Source: Macrostomum hystrix (Eukaryota > Platyhelminthes > Macrostomidae). Taken from it: a stretch of 64,000 bases of DNA. The stretch spans positions 1,783,001-1,847,000 of the forward strand of contig CATNEN010000030.1 of NCBI GenBank assembly GCA_950097015.1, given 5' to 3'. Under the pieces are notes generated by a model. It made no database searches and was not told the origin of the DNA. It was given only the letters and a program-made list of their open reading frames with translations. This document shows, piece after piece, positions 9,580-21,123 of this stretch. Every line of letters starts with the position of its first letter. Positions within the stretch are counted from its first letter, which is position 1. Made by a program: the position numbers and the translations under genes.

Positions 9580-11400
9580 GCCCTTGGGGCACGACACAAC
9601 ATTATATAGGTAGAATCACAGCTGATTCTAGTACCTATTCTATAGCTGAGTGAACTTAGGCATTGGGGAATTAACTAAATTTCTCACACCTCCTCTGGAC
9701 TGGAATTTCAACCCAAAGCACTGGCTAAAACCTCACTGACACGGAAACTGCATAGAAAAGTCTTAGAACTTTCTCCATGCTTTGGAGAAAAGCATGCTGA
9801 TAGCTTCCGTTTTGTGCAACCATTTTTTACCTTTTTGTTTTATTAAATAGCTTAATCATAATTCGTGCATTTCTCCGGCCAACTAATCAGAATTTCCCAT
9901 CTGCCCAGTGTATTCGCGGGACAGCCAGTAAGCCACAAAATGGATTTCTCATAATCTTTCGGACATTGAATGATCGGAATACTAAGTTTACAAATACTTC
10001 ACAGCAACCGCTTATATTTCTCTCTCGTTTTTTTCTCTCTTGCTCGTTTCGGTGTTACGAGTATGTGTGTTGTTGGTTTTTAATCGACCTTGTATTTCGA
10101 CAATTTCTGCCCTTAAATTCAAAACTATAGGTACTTTTCGTCTCTCCAGGTTTTACTCGTACGTCCAGAGCTCTGTGGACTAGACCAATAACGAAGCTTT
10201 CCAAGTGGCTCATCAAAGTGACTTTCGATTGATAGCGAGTGTAAAGTCCTTCGTAACCTCCTATGGTCCAACAAAAATCTTTCTTAGAGTGCTGTCGTCA
10301 GCGTCTTTTTCCCAGTTGAACAAATATTGCATAAAATCCGCTCCGGCAATTTACTTTCAGGAATTTTGACGGAGCGAACTCTCAGCAAGTCTAATAAATT
10401 AATCGAACAGCGGATTTCTCGCTTTGTTTAATAGCCTTAATGGCAAGCTAATCTGCTCTATTCTCTCGCTGCATCAAAATGGGAATCTGAGATTGCTCAG
10501 ATCTCAATGCTCTCCCATCCATTTTAATTCCTGTCATATCTCGACTCAAAGGCTAGCTCTTTGCCTTCAGTGTCTCGGCGTAGACACTTGCAGACTACGA
10601 GGCGGAGTGGGCGTGGCCGTCTTATTTGCAGGTGGTACTTTTGGCCACTTTTTAGGCTCCATACGATTAGCAACGCGATTTTGAAAACCCGACGTGCAAT
10701 TCGCTGAAGTTTGAAACCAAATTTAAAGAGAATTTAAGTTTTAACATAGCTTTCAGTTTTGTTCAATTAATCTTTTATTGCCCTTGTTGTTAATGCTTTA
10801 AATATCAAATGATAAACATGCAAAAAATCAGCACTTTATTAAAATGATAAATTTCAAAGCACCCATCAGATGATTTAGGAATCTCTCGAGTTCTATTGAA
10901 TGTTTAAAAGACCAGAAAAGGTGTCTCAATAGTTGTTGAATTTTGTCATGTAACTTCTAAAAATAACTGGTAAATGCAGCGATGTGAAATCCATATTTTA
11001 AGCTCCAGCCTTAAAATGTGTGTTAATCTCTATCAGCATTCCACCTCATTGGCCGATTCCCGGAAGTATGTGCAATGTATCCCTATATTTATGATCCCAT
11101 CTAATCCAAGCCCCGCTAGTCATGGGGTAGGCGGCTAAAGGCCTCTGGGCGTTTCCCATCTCTAAAACGCGAAATCAGCGATGCCCGACTCTCAACAGCT
11201 TCAGGCCTCCATATCCACCGCCCAGCCAGTGTCTCATTAGCTAAAGGACCTGCAGCTGGAATAATTTGATTAGACTGCACAACCTGCAGCTGGGCGGGCT
11301 AGGGTCGCCTTCAGACCCGAAAGTGCACAGCGAAAATAAACTCGAATAAAGTGTCATATCAAGGCGAAGCGTAATCCGATAATTTTGATCAGGCAGCTTT
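9580..11400. other. Intergenic, no gene seen
   Basis: AT-rich sequence with only short chance open frames. Nothing recognisable apart from small duplicated words such as ACCTGCAGCTGG at about 11250-11290. Confidence 0.5.
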
Positions 11401-12355
11401 TTGGAATTTGAACACCAGCAATCTTCAGATCACTCACTGAACACCAGCAATCTTCCAGATCACTCACTGAACACCAGCAATCTTCCAGATCACTCACTGA
11501 ACACCAGCAATCTTCCAGATCACTCATTAAACACCAGCAATCTTCCAGATCACTCACTAAACACCAGCAATCTTCCAGATTACTCATTAAACACCAGCAA
11601 TCTTCCAGATCACTCACTGAACACCAGCAATCTTCCAGATCACTCACTGAACACCAGCAATCTCCCAGATCACTCATTAAACACCAGCAATCTTCAAGGT
11701 CACTCACTAAACACCAGCAATCTTCCAGATCACTCATTAAACACCAGCAATCTTCCAGATCACTCACTGAACACCAGCAATCTTCCAGATCACTCATTAA
11801 ACACCAGCAATCTTCCAGATCACTCATTAAACACCAGCAATCTTCCAGATCACTCACTGAACACCAGCAATCTTCCAGATCACTCACTGAACACCAGCAA
11901 TCTTCCAGATCACTCACTGAACACCAGCAATCTTCCAGATCACTCACTGAACACCAGCAATCTCCAGATCACTCATTAAACACCAGCAATCTTCCAGATC
12001 ACTCACTGAACACCAGCAATCTTCCAGATCACTCACTGAAACACCAGCAATCTCCCAGATCACTCATTAAACACCAGCAATCTTCCAGATCACTCACTGA
12101 ACACCAGCAATCTTCCAGATCACTCACTGAACACCAGCAATCTCCCAGATCACTCATTAAACACCAGCAATCTTCCAGATCACTCACTGAACACCAGCAA
12201 TCTTCCAGATCACTCACTGAACACCAGCAATCTTCCAGATCACTCACTGAACACCAGCAATCTTCCAGATCACTCACTGAACACCAGCAATCTTCCAGAT
12301 CACTCATTAAACACCAGCAATCTTCCAGATCACTCACTTAAACACCAGCAACTTC
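11401..12355 (+). repeat. 30-bp minisatellite, about 32 copies
   Basis: Tandem array with unit core AACACCAGCAATCTTCCAGA followed by TCACTCA. Variants alternate CACTGA, CACTAA and CATTAA. One-base indels near 11960 and 12035 shift the register. Because the unit is a multiple of three without stops, long false reading frames appear on both strands. Confidence 0.98.
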
Positions 12356-12869
12356 CAATTGAAATGTTAATGAGCCAAGATGAAGTATTTTTTTTCGCGC
12401 AGAGATTTTTTTCAAAAGTATTCTTGCCAGGAAGATTTCGTCTGTCGTGTTGTCAACACGCGAACGTTAAAGTTCATTATAATTCTTATTGATAGATTAA
12501 TGAGTCAAAGTTACTACATTGGCGTAAGTGTGCATTGCGCACAAGTTAAGATCATTTTCTACACTCTATTAGACCGAATTAGATGCGCTTGAAGATCATA
12601 AGCCATCATAAACAGGCAGTCAGGTTTGGGGAAATTCGATGGCTTGTACTTTTATTTTCTTCAAAATTTAATTTGCACTCCATGATTTAGCTGGCAGGCC
12701 TGCTAATTTCCGTCTGAAGCCCCTATTGGTGCTAGTTCGCGCTTCAACTAGCCAGCTTTGCCTGGGATTCCTGTCCCTCTTTCTGACTTTTTGATCATTT
12801 GAAAGCAAGGTGGGTCGATTCGTGATGGATTATTATTTTTTTCCCTTTCTAAGCCAAAGCCCCAGACTG
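12356..12869. other. Intergenic, no gene seen
   Basis: Sequence between the 30-bp array and a SINE. No coding, RNA or repeat signal recognised. Confidence 0.45.
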
Positions 12870-13165
12870 GGACCCAAGAGAGCCTACGGACTCACGACTT
12901 GAAGGTTGGGGGTTCGATTTCCGACTCCACTGAAACAATTTGTGTCCTTTAGCAATGACACTTAACTCTGCAGTGCTTCAGTTCACCCTGCTGTTAGATG
13001 GGTACTAGCATTAGCTTGGATAATTGAAGGTGGGTGTGGCGTCCCCCCAGTCCATGGACTGAACAGCTGTACGCAGCCTTCAGATGCGCCGCGCAATAGC
13101 TGCGGCTGTGCTGTCGGCTTCACATCTGGCCCGTTCGGGGCAGATGTAATCAATTATTATAATAG
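12870..13165 (+). mobile_element. SINE family B, near-complete copy
   Basis: tRNA-derived SINE of about 295 bp. The head has a tRNA-like segment with an RNA polymerase III box B (GGGGGTTCGATTTCC). The body has TGTGTCCTTTAGCAATGACA, then GGTGGGTGTGGCG, CAGTCCATGGACTGAACAGC and GCGCCGCGCAATAGCTGCGG. The 3' end is a GGCAGATGTAATCA block followed by an AT-rich tail. The left half of the tRNA domain (box A) is less clear than in the copy at 46690-46920. Confidence 0.85.
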
Positions 13166-15175
13166 TAATCTAGACCCATGTAGACACACCCAGAATACTC
13201 TAGACCTATGCAGTCACACCTAGAATACTCTAGACCTATGTAGACACACCTAGAATACTCTAGACCTATGTAGACACACCTAGAATACTCTAGACCTATG
13301 TAGTCACACCTAGAATACTCTAGACCTATGTAGTCACACCTAGAATACTCTAGACCTATGTAGACACACCTAGAATACTCTAGACCTATGTAGTCACACC
13401 TAGAATACTCTAGACCTATGTAGTACACACCTAGAATACTCTAGACCTATGTAGACACACCAAGAATACTCTAGACCTATGTAGACACACCAAGAATACT
13501 CTAGACCTATGTAGTCACACCTAGAGTACTCTAGACCTATGTAGTCACACCTAGAATACTCTAGACCTATGCAGTCACACCTAGAATACTCTAGACCTAT
13601 GTAGACACACCTAGAATACTCTAGACCTATGTAGACACACCTAGAATACTCTAGACCTATGTAGTCACACCTAGAATACTCTAGACCTATGTAGTCACAC
13701 CTAGAATACTCTAGACCTATGTAGTCACACCTAGAATACTCTAGACCTATGTAGTCACACCTAGAATACTCTAGACCTATGTAGACACACCAAGAATACT
13801 CTAGACCTATGTAGACACACCAAGAATACTCTAGACCTAAGTAGTCACACCTAGAGTACTCTAGACCTATGTAGTCACACCTAGAATACTCTAGACCTAT
13901 GTAGACACACCTAGAATACTCTAGACCTATGTAGACACACCTAGAATACTCTAGACCTATGTAGTCACACCTAGAATACTCTAGACCTATGTAGTCACAC
14001 CTAGAATACTCTAGACCTATGTAGACACACCAAGAATGCTCTAGACCTGTGTAGACACACCAAGAATACTCTAGACCTATGTAGTCACACCTAGAATACT
14101 CTAGACCTATGTAGTCACACCCAGAATACTCTAGACCTATGTAGTCACACCCAGAATACTCTAGACCTATGTAGTCACACCCAGAATACTCTAGACCTAT
14201 GTAGACACACCAAGAATACTCTAGACCTATGTAGTCACACCTAGAATACTCTAGACCTATGTAGTCACACCCAGAATACTCTAGACCTATGTAGACACAC
14301 CCAGAATACTCTAGACCTATGTAGTCACACCTAGAATACTCTAGACCTATGTAGACACACCCAGAATACTCTAGACCTATGTAGTCACACCTAGAATACT
14401 CTAGACCTATGTAGTCACACCCAGAATACTCTAGACCTATGTAGTCACACCCAGAATACTCTAGACCTATGTAGTCACACCTAGAATACTCTAGACCTAT
14501 GTAGTCACACCCAGAATACTCTAGACCTATGTAGTCACACCTAGAATACTCTAGACCTATGTAGTCACACCCAGAATACTCTAGACCTATGTAGTCACAC
14601 CCAGAATACTCTAGACCTATGTAGTCACACCTAGAATACTCTAGACCTATGTAGTCACACCCAGAATACTCTAGACCTATGTAGTCACACCTAGAATACT
14701 CTAGACCTATGTAGTCACACCTAGAATACTCTAGACCTATGTAGTCACACCCAGAATACTCTAGACCTATGTAGTCACACCTAGAATACTCTAGACCTAT
14801 GTAGTCACACCCAGAATACTCTAGACCTATGCAGTCACACCTAGAATACTCTAGACCTATGTAGACACACCTAGAATACTCTAGACCTATGTAGACACAC
14901 CTAGAATACTCTAGACCTATGTAGTCACACCTAGAATACTCTAGACCTATGTAGTCACACCTAGAATACTCTAGACCTATGTAGACACACCTAGAATACT
15001 CTAGACCTATGTAGTCACACCCAGAATACTCTAGACCTATGTAGTCACACCCAGAATACTCTAGACCTATGTAGTCACACCTAGAATACTCTAGACCTAT
15101 GTAGACACACCTAGAATACTCTAGACCTATGTAGTCACACCTAGAATACTCTAGACCTATGTAGTCACACCTAGA
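13166..15175. repeat. 30-bp minisatellite, about 67 copies, 2.0 kb
   Basis: Head-to-tail array with unit CTAGACCTATGTAGTCACAC plus CTAGAATACT. Variable sites are GTAGTC/GTAGAC, and CCTAG/CCAAG/CCCAG. On the minus strand it makes a 626-codon frame of CDYIGLEYSR repeats, which is a by-product of period 30 and absence of stops. The array starts at the SINE tail and ends at 15175. One extra base near 13425 breaks the register. It is unrelated to the other 30-bp array. Confidence 0.98.
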
Positions 15176-15239
15176 ATTATTTTGACCGATGCAGATCTTA
15201 TGCGCATCGAACTTCGCTGCTCGAGCTCGAGCTCGTAGC

Positions 15240-15338
15240 TCGCCAAAAAGAGTCCAGCAGCGAACGCAGCCCTCGAACATCTGTCTTACTCAGGAACCGC
15301 TTGAGCAGCACCGGCTCACTTTTCTCTTCTCTTTCTCT
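15240..15338 (+). repeat. Dispersed direct repeat, copy 1
   Basis: About 100 bp that recur at 18702-18812. It includes CGCCAAAAAGAGTCCAGCAG, CCTCGAACATCTGTCTTACT and GAGCAGCACCGGCTC followed by a TTTTCTCTTCTCTTTCTCT pyrimidine tract. It lacks about 12 bp present in copy 2. Identity unknown. Confidence 0.75.
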
Positions 15339-15794
15339 TAATTCCTAATTAACGGAATTGAAACTCAACCTGGAAATTCGCTGTCAAAAATGTCTGCTCA
15401 GTCGAACAGGTGCACAGGAGTCACCGCGAAATCAGCGCTCTGCAGCTAAACACCCGGGCAGTTGGAAAGCCTTTTTACTTTCGCAACCAATGCGGATATC
15501 AATCCTCTACTACGCGATTTTTGTATGCCCAATCGATACAGGAAAACCTCTGGACAGTAGGGCTCCGCGTTAAAGCATGTCAGCTCAACATTTGTGCGGT
15601 ATCAGCTGACACTCCCTGTTTTGAGCTAGGATTGAATTTCCTTCTGACAGTCACACACCTGTAAGAATTTTAACATTCCAATTTGACAAGCCATGTATAG
15701 ATCCAAAGACTTTTTCGTAACTAACAGTTCTCTTACTTTGCATAGCTCTAATTCAGCCTATATAAACAATTGGTCCTTAACTTCATGTCACTCT
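15339..15794. other. Intergenic, no gene seen
   Basis: Short overlapping open frames only, none with recognisable content. Confidence 0.4.
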
Positions 15795-16475
15795 CTTCGT
15801 ACAAGTGTTCATCAAGCTGATCAAATCTCCATTCAAGTATTCATCAATTTGATCAACTCTCCATTCAAGTGTTCATCAAGTTGATCAAATCTCCATTCAA
15901 GTATTCATCAAGTTGATCAACTCTCCATTCAAGTATTCATCAAGTTGATCAACTCTCCATTCAAGTGTTCATCAAGTTGATCAACTCTCCATTCAAGTGT
16001 TCATCAAGTTGATCAACTCTCCATTCAAGTGTTCATCAAGTTGATCAAATCTCCATTCAAGTGTTCATCAAGTTGATCAAATCTCCATTCAAGTGTTCAT
16101 CAAGTTGATCAAATCTCCATTCAAGTGTTCATCAAGTTGATCAAATCTCCATTCAAGTGTTCATCAAGTTGATCAAATCTCCATTCAAGTGTTCATCAAG
16201 TTGATCAAATCTCCATTCAAGTGTTCATCAAGTTGATCAAATCTCCATTCAAGTATTCATCAAGTTGATCAACTCTCCATTTAAGTGTTCATAAAGTTGA
16301 TCAAATCTCTATTCAAGTGTTCATCAAGTTGATCAAATCTCCATTCAAGTATTCATCAAGTTGATCAACTCTCCATTTAAGTGTTCATAAAGTTGATCAA
16401 ATCTCTATTCAAGTGTTCATCAACTTGATCAAATCTCCATTCAAGTGTTCATCAAGTTGATCAACTCTCCATTCA
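15795..16475 (+). repeat. 32-bp minisatellite, about 21 copies
   Basis: Unit core TTCATCAAGTTGATCAAATC plus TCCATTCAAGTG. Several copies carry the perfect 12-bp palindrome AGTTGATCAACT. Two copies share linked changes (TTTAAGTG, CATAAAG), indicating duplication of a multi-unit block near 16270-16410. Confidence 0.96.
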
Positions 16476-17394
16476 TGTCGTCAAATCAATAACTGACCGT
16501 TAATTTTGGTCTTGACTTTTCTTATTTGCGTATTTGGGCATAAAACTATTGTTTTCAGTGGCAACACGTGGGTGATAAAATAAAGAAAGACAGATTTAGA
16601 GACATTGCGATTCAGCATTTCTTCAGAATGAAGTGGGCCGCTCTGTGGCAGAGAAGTCAAATCGCCGGCATTCCCTGCTCAATTCGCTTCGATCCAGTCC
16701 ATGCTGCATCCTGGGTGGCTTGCGAGCCGCTGAGTTGCGGTTGCTTGATGGCCTAGGTGAGGAAGACTGGAGTGGCGCATCGAAAAGTTTTGCGTGCAGC
16801 CCCAGACCCACTTCATTCTCGTGTGTTGCGCGAGTTCCCGCACTCTGCTAAACTAAACTCTCTGCTCTCTCTCTCTCTCTCTCTCGCATCCCTATTATTC
16901 TTCCTGCTAGGGCTCCTCTTGTGCCGGAGGGGGCAGAAGTAGCACTTCTTGTTGTTCTATTCCTACCGACTATGTCATCTAGAACTGCTCCGTGGGTAGG
17001 ACCGACTCTCAAACTACAGCCTGTTCGAGTGTCCTCTTAGCATCTCCAACTTTCCAACTCTGCTCCCTGCAGTGTACATAATATTATGCAGTTTCTCTGA
17101 TGCTGAAGAAATACATGTCGTACCTTTTTTCTGTAGAAATCGGCACCCAACAAGCTGCCGATTGAAAGGGTTGTACAAGTAAAAGCAACACTTAGAACTG
17201 CATTTCAGCGTTTGCAAATAAACAGCAAAATAGTAAGATCAAGAGAAGATACACATTGGGATGGGAATTTTAGTTCATTACCATTGTATATCTATTAGTA
17301 CAGTTCTGCAAACAATACACAAAAAATAAACAAATAATTTGGCGACATAGTAGGCTAGCAAGATCTGCCATGGCGCTATTATTAACTCAGAGCT
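16476..17394. other. Intergenic with CT microsatellite
   Basis: No gene recognised. A (CT)n tract lies at about 16864-16885. Overlapping short frames at 16568-16851 show no family similarity that I can see. Confidence 0.45.
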
Positions 17395-17399
17395 AGACA

Positions 17400-17885
17400 T
17401 GCAAGTCACGTGACAGTTGCGAGACGGTAAAATAGTTTATGAGACAGTTGAATAGTGTTGCTTCAGGCCATAATTCAGGAGTCACGCGATGTTTGCAAGA
17501 CAGTTGAATATTTCTGCCTAAGTGTAGGCTCAGGAGTCACGTGATATTTACGAGACTGATGAATATTTCTGCCTAAGTGTAGGCACAGGAGTCACGTGAT
17601 GTTTACGAAACAGTTGAATATCTCTGCCTAAGTGTAGGCTCAGGAGTCACGTGATATTTACGAGACAGATGAATATTTCTGCCTAAGTGCAGGCACAGGA
17701 GTCACGTGATGTTTACGAAACAGTTGAATATTTCTGCCTAAGTGCAGGCACAGGAGTCACGTGATGTTTACGAAACAGATGAATATTTCTGCCTAAGTGC
17801 AGGCACAGGAGTCACGTCATGTTTACGTGACAGTTTAATTGTTCTTCCCAAGACCAGACTCAGGAGTCAATGTTACGAGACAGGA
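17400..17885 (+). repeat. 55-bp tandem repeat with E-box palindromes
   Basis: Imperfect array whose copies start at 17476, 17531, 17586, 17641, 17696, 17751, 17806 and 17861, exactly 55 bp apart, plus a divergent copy at about 17400. Each unit contains CAGGAGTCACGTGAT, GTTTACGA and GAATATTTCTGCCTAAGTG. The CACGTG core is intact in six copies and mutated in three (17476, 17806, 17861). Confidence 0.93.
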
Positions 17886-18701
17886 AAGGTTACCGATGTG
17901 AGAATTTAGTTTAACTACGCTAAATGGCCCACTTAAATTAATTGAAATTAGGTGTATAAGCCAAATGCGAGATCAATCGAACTTCTAAACAAAGGAATTT
18001 TTCTGTAATTTTTTTGAGCCAGCTGTGCGCTGCACCGGCAGCAGACGCCCTCTCATGCAGCCGCAGCCCATAACTAGTTTGACTCCCTAGCAATGCACCT
18101 GGATGGCAGATTCCAAATCTAAAAATCCCTACGCACAAAAATTCCTATATTGCAATCTCTCCCAGTTGATGGCAACACTGTGTATAGCAGCACGCAGCTA
18201 TTCAGATTTTACTTTCCGGCACTTTGCTTTGCCCTCTTCCGGTTGAATTGTACCCTGGAATAATTTGCGAGTCCAAATCCAATTGCACAGTGGCTAACAA
18301 TTTACATTGTGAAGCAGTTTTCCCGTTTTCTTGTAGCAGCCGTTCACATTGCTAGGGTCTTATTGAATCTGACTGGCATGTTTGACAACGACAAAATTCA
18401 TCACGTTGGGTTCACAGGTCGTACACAGTGCGTCTTGACGGTTCTAAATACCTAGCTGAGAAAGCTATGCTGTCTCCTACGTTCAGTGACATATATCATA
18501 TCTTGATTCTATTTAACTTCAGCTGACGTAAAGGACTTTAACGAAAACAGCCATTGATTCTATGGCCATCACTGTCCCAAAAGCGACATTTTTCCTGAAA
18601 CAGACAGTAGAATAGATCTCGCAGATCTCCAGCAGTAGATCTAATAGAATGAAACTGGAAAAGTCTATCCTATATAATATCAGCGCTCCTTCGAGTCAAA
18701 G
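17886..18701. other. Intergenic, no gene seen
   Basis: Unique-looking AT-rich sequence with no supported feature. A TATATAAT word at 18671-18678 lies just upstream of the direct repeat copy 2. Confidence 0.4.
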
Positions 18702-18812
18702 CGCCAAAAAGAGTCCAGCAGCGAACGCAGCCCTCGAACATCTGTCTTACTCAGGACCCGCGCTGTATACCGCTTGAGCAGCACCGGCTCTCTTTTCTCT
18801 TCTCTTTCTCTC
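18702..18812 (+). repeat. Dispersed direct repeat, copy 2
   Basis: Same orientation as 15240-15338. The first roughly 55 bp are identical; copy 2 then has an extra segment containing CGCTGTATAC before GCTTGAGCAGCACCGGCTC and the pyrimidine tract. Could be a promoter-like or terminal part of a mobile element; not identified. Confidence 0.75.
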
Positions 18813-19270
18813 ACGCCTCACTGGCTTACAATTTTAGAGGGTCGAGTCCGCATGCAAAATTCGCATTATATATTTAGCATTAGGAACGTGGCGGGTGTGC
18901 CAGCAGGCCTAGGGAGTAAGGAGTAAGGAGAATTGAGAATTAATCCTCTGCAGCCGAATGCATACGCAGGACGAAGCGATGGGCAACTGATCCTTGCCTC
19001 GTGCACACACAGAGCCGAAATCCATGCGATCAATGCCTCCTCGACTCTGGGCCATTGCTAGCTGCCCCGCTACCACCCGCTCCCAATCGGATTCATCAAT
19101 TATGCACTTGGGGACTGCGAGAGTGCGGCTGCTTCTGGTGCCACGTCTTCAATTGTTGATGGCGGCGGCGGGCGGCTGCTGCTCCTGGGTGGATTCGCTG
19201 CACTGTACTCTAGCTTTCAGGATGCGATTATTTGGGGAAAATTTTCTGTTGGGAAAGCTGCGTTTTCTGC
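18813..19270. other. Intergenic, no gene seen
   Basis: Moderately GC-rich sequence with a 93-codon frame (18994-19275) that runs into the next minisatellite. No family recognised. Confidence 0.35.
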
Positions 19271-19271
19271 T

Positions 19272-19622
19272 TTGATGTGCCTCTGTCGACCAACTTAGAT
19301 GTGTCTCTGTCGACCATGTTAGATGTGCCTCTGTCGACCATGTTAGATGTGTCTCTGTCGACCATGTTAGATGTGCCTCTGTCGACCATGTTAGATGTGT
19401 CTCTGTCGACCATGTTAGATGTGTTTCTGTCGACCATCTTAGATGTGCCTCTGTCAACCATGTTAGATGTGTCTCTGTCGACCATGTTAGATGTGTTTCT
19501 GTCGACCATGTTAGATGTGTCTCTGTCGACCATGTTAGATGTGTTTCTGTCGACCATGTTAGATGTGTTTCTGTCGACCATCTTAGACGTGTCTCTGTCG
19601 ACCATGTTAGATTCGTCTCTGT
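19272..19622 (+). repeat. 24-bp minisatellite, about 15 copies
   Basis: Unit core GATGTGTCTCTGTCGACCAT plus GTTA. Variants TGTGCC, TGTGTC and TGTGTT alternate in an ordered pattern, and CATCTTA replaces CATGTTA in two copies. Unit length 24 keeps frames open on both strands; these are not genes. Confidence 0.96.
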
Positions 19623-21123
19623 AGACTATTCCTAAGGGTTTTTTATTTGCAAAAAATAGAGTTTGTTAAAATCAACACTCAGTTGTGTTCATAGCAAGAT
19701 ATTTAGCTTTTTTATTAATCGTTAAGCTAGGATTTTCCGGCCTTAATTGTAGAACCGTTTTGCGCGCATTACTGACACATAAGCTTTCAATATTCAGATG
19801 AGAAACCCTTCTGTTCTTTTCATTCATTTCCATTTGCCGAATGCTTTTAAGTTCCTTGGATTTCCTGGCTGCGGACTCTGCTCTGCTCATATTGATGTTT
19901 TATTTTCAGATTTCTGTCAAATCGTGCCCACGGTAGAAATATCTCCCATTTGTAAATGGGCGGGCCGGTCAATAGCCGAGCTCTCCTGTGCGCAAAACGG
20001 CACGAATAAAAAGGATTTCTTAGGTGAATAAAATTTTCCCACCTTTTCATTTTCGCCAGCTTCCCAATCGTGTCTCCACTCTCTCCTCCCCTCCAGCTGC
20101 CTCAGTCGCTGTCATTCGCACTCACAAATCAAATTGCCCTAGGCCTCCCAACCACCAAGAGAAGTTTCGATAGACAGCTTGTAAGTGCACCGGTGCCTCA
20201 TACCGATAGATCCATGCAGTTGAACAAAACTTTAAATGTGGTGATATCTTTCCATTTGCCACACTGAATTTTAATAACTTATGGACTTACAAAATGCTAA
20301 TTATTCTCTATTTTAACTTTATGGAAATCAGATCTGCACTTATTGCTTTGATGAACGGCCGACGTGCTTGTCTGAGACCGAGAAAATATGTTCCTAGTTC
20401 AGTTGAAATCACTTGAAACTGTTATTCATTAAATAAATCAAAAATAAGAAAATCAAAAGCTTGCCGAAAAAACTGCCTTTGTTTGTTAGTGTGGCGCTCG
20501 TGTAATTAAAATGAGCATTTGAAAAGCTTAAATTTGTGCGGGACCCGGCAAGTGTTTGGCAGTGAGTCGCATTAATCGACTAGTTACACCGCTATCTAAT
20601 AATAATAATGATAATAATGGCACTGCAGTAAGCAATGCAAAATGAAAAGCTCCTCTGACTTGCAAGAGCCAGACAGTCTTGATCAGAGGCTGGACATTTT
20701 ACAGGTAAAACTACAACAGGTGATTTAACTGGAAATCTGTTCGCCAAATCTGCAAAGTACATTAGGAGGTCGCGTCCCGGTGAACAACGATACAATAAGT
20801 GCCGAAAACCTTTCCAATTATGCAGATGGGCCCGCGCTTCAAATGCAGGCCATTTGAAACCGGATACTGCTGACCAGCTGGTTGCAAATCTGCTGAATTG
20901 AGACGGCCAGTGCCCCGATTATAAAATCGTTACATCTAAAGAGAATGAAAATAGTAGTCTCTGCAGAGGATTGTTTTAATGTTAGCCTTGTGCGGCGCCG
21001 AGAGCATCCGACGAGACGTTTTGTCTTGAGAGTCTATTCAAAAAAGAGTATTTCGAGGTTTCGCAGAATTGAATGGACGTTGAATGGGCGCCACTCCGCA
21101 ATTTGGCAAGCTCAACTGGCAAG
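19623..21123. other. 3' flank of the GPCR gene, intergenic
   Basis: No gene recognised. AT-rich with a short ATA-rich microsatellite at about 20598-20618. It must hold the 3' UTR of the minus-strand GPCR, but I see no clear minus-strand AATAAA close to the stop. Confidence 0.4.

Noticed and set aside
11354-12337. Repetitive frames SDLEDCWC and PDHSLNTSNL on opposite strands
   Set aside because: By-products of the 30-bp array; simultaneously open in both directions and broken by single-base indels.
13400-15280. 626-codon frame on the minus strand with CDYIGLEYSR repeats
   Set aside because: Produced by a 30-bp tandem repeat with no stop in this frame. The short unique part at its start shows no coding character and a one-base indel breaks the frame inside the array.
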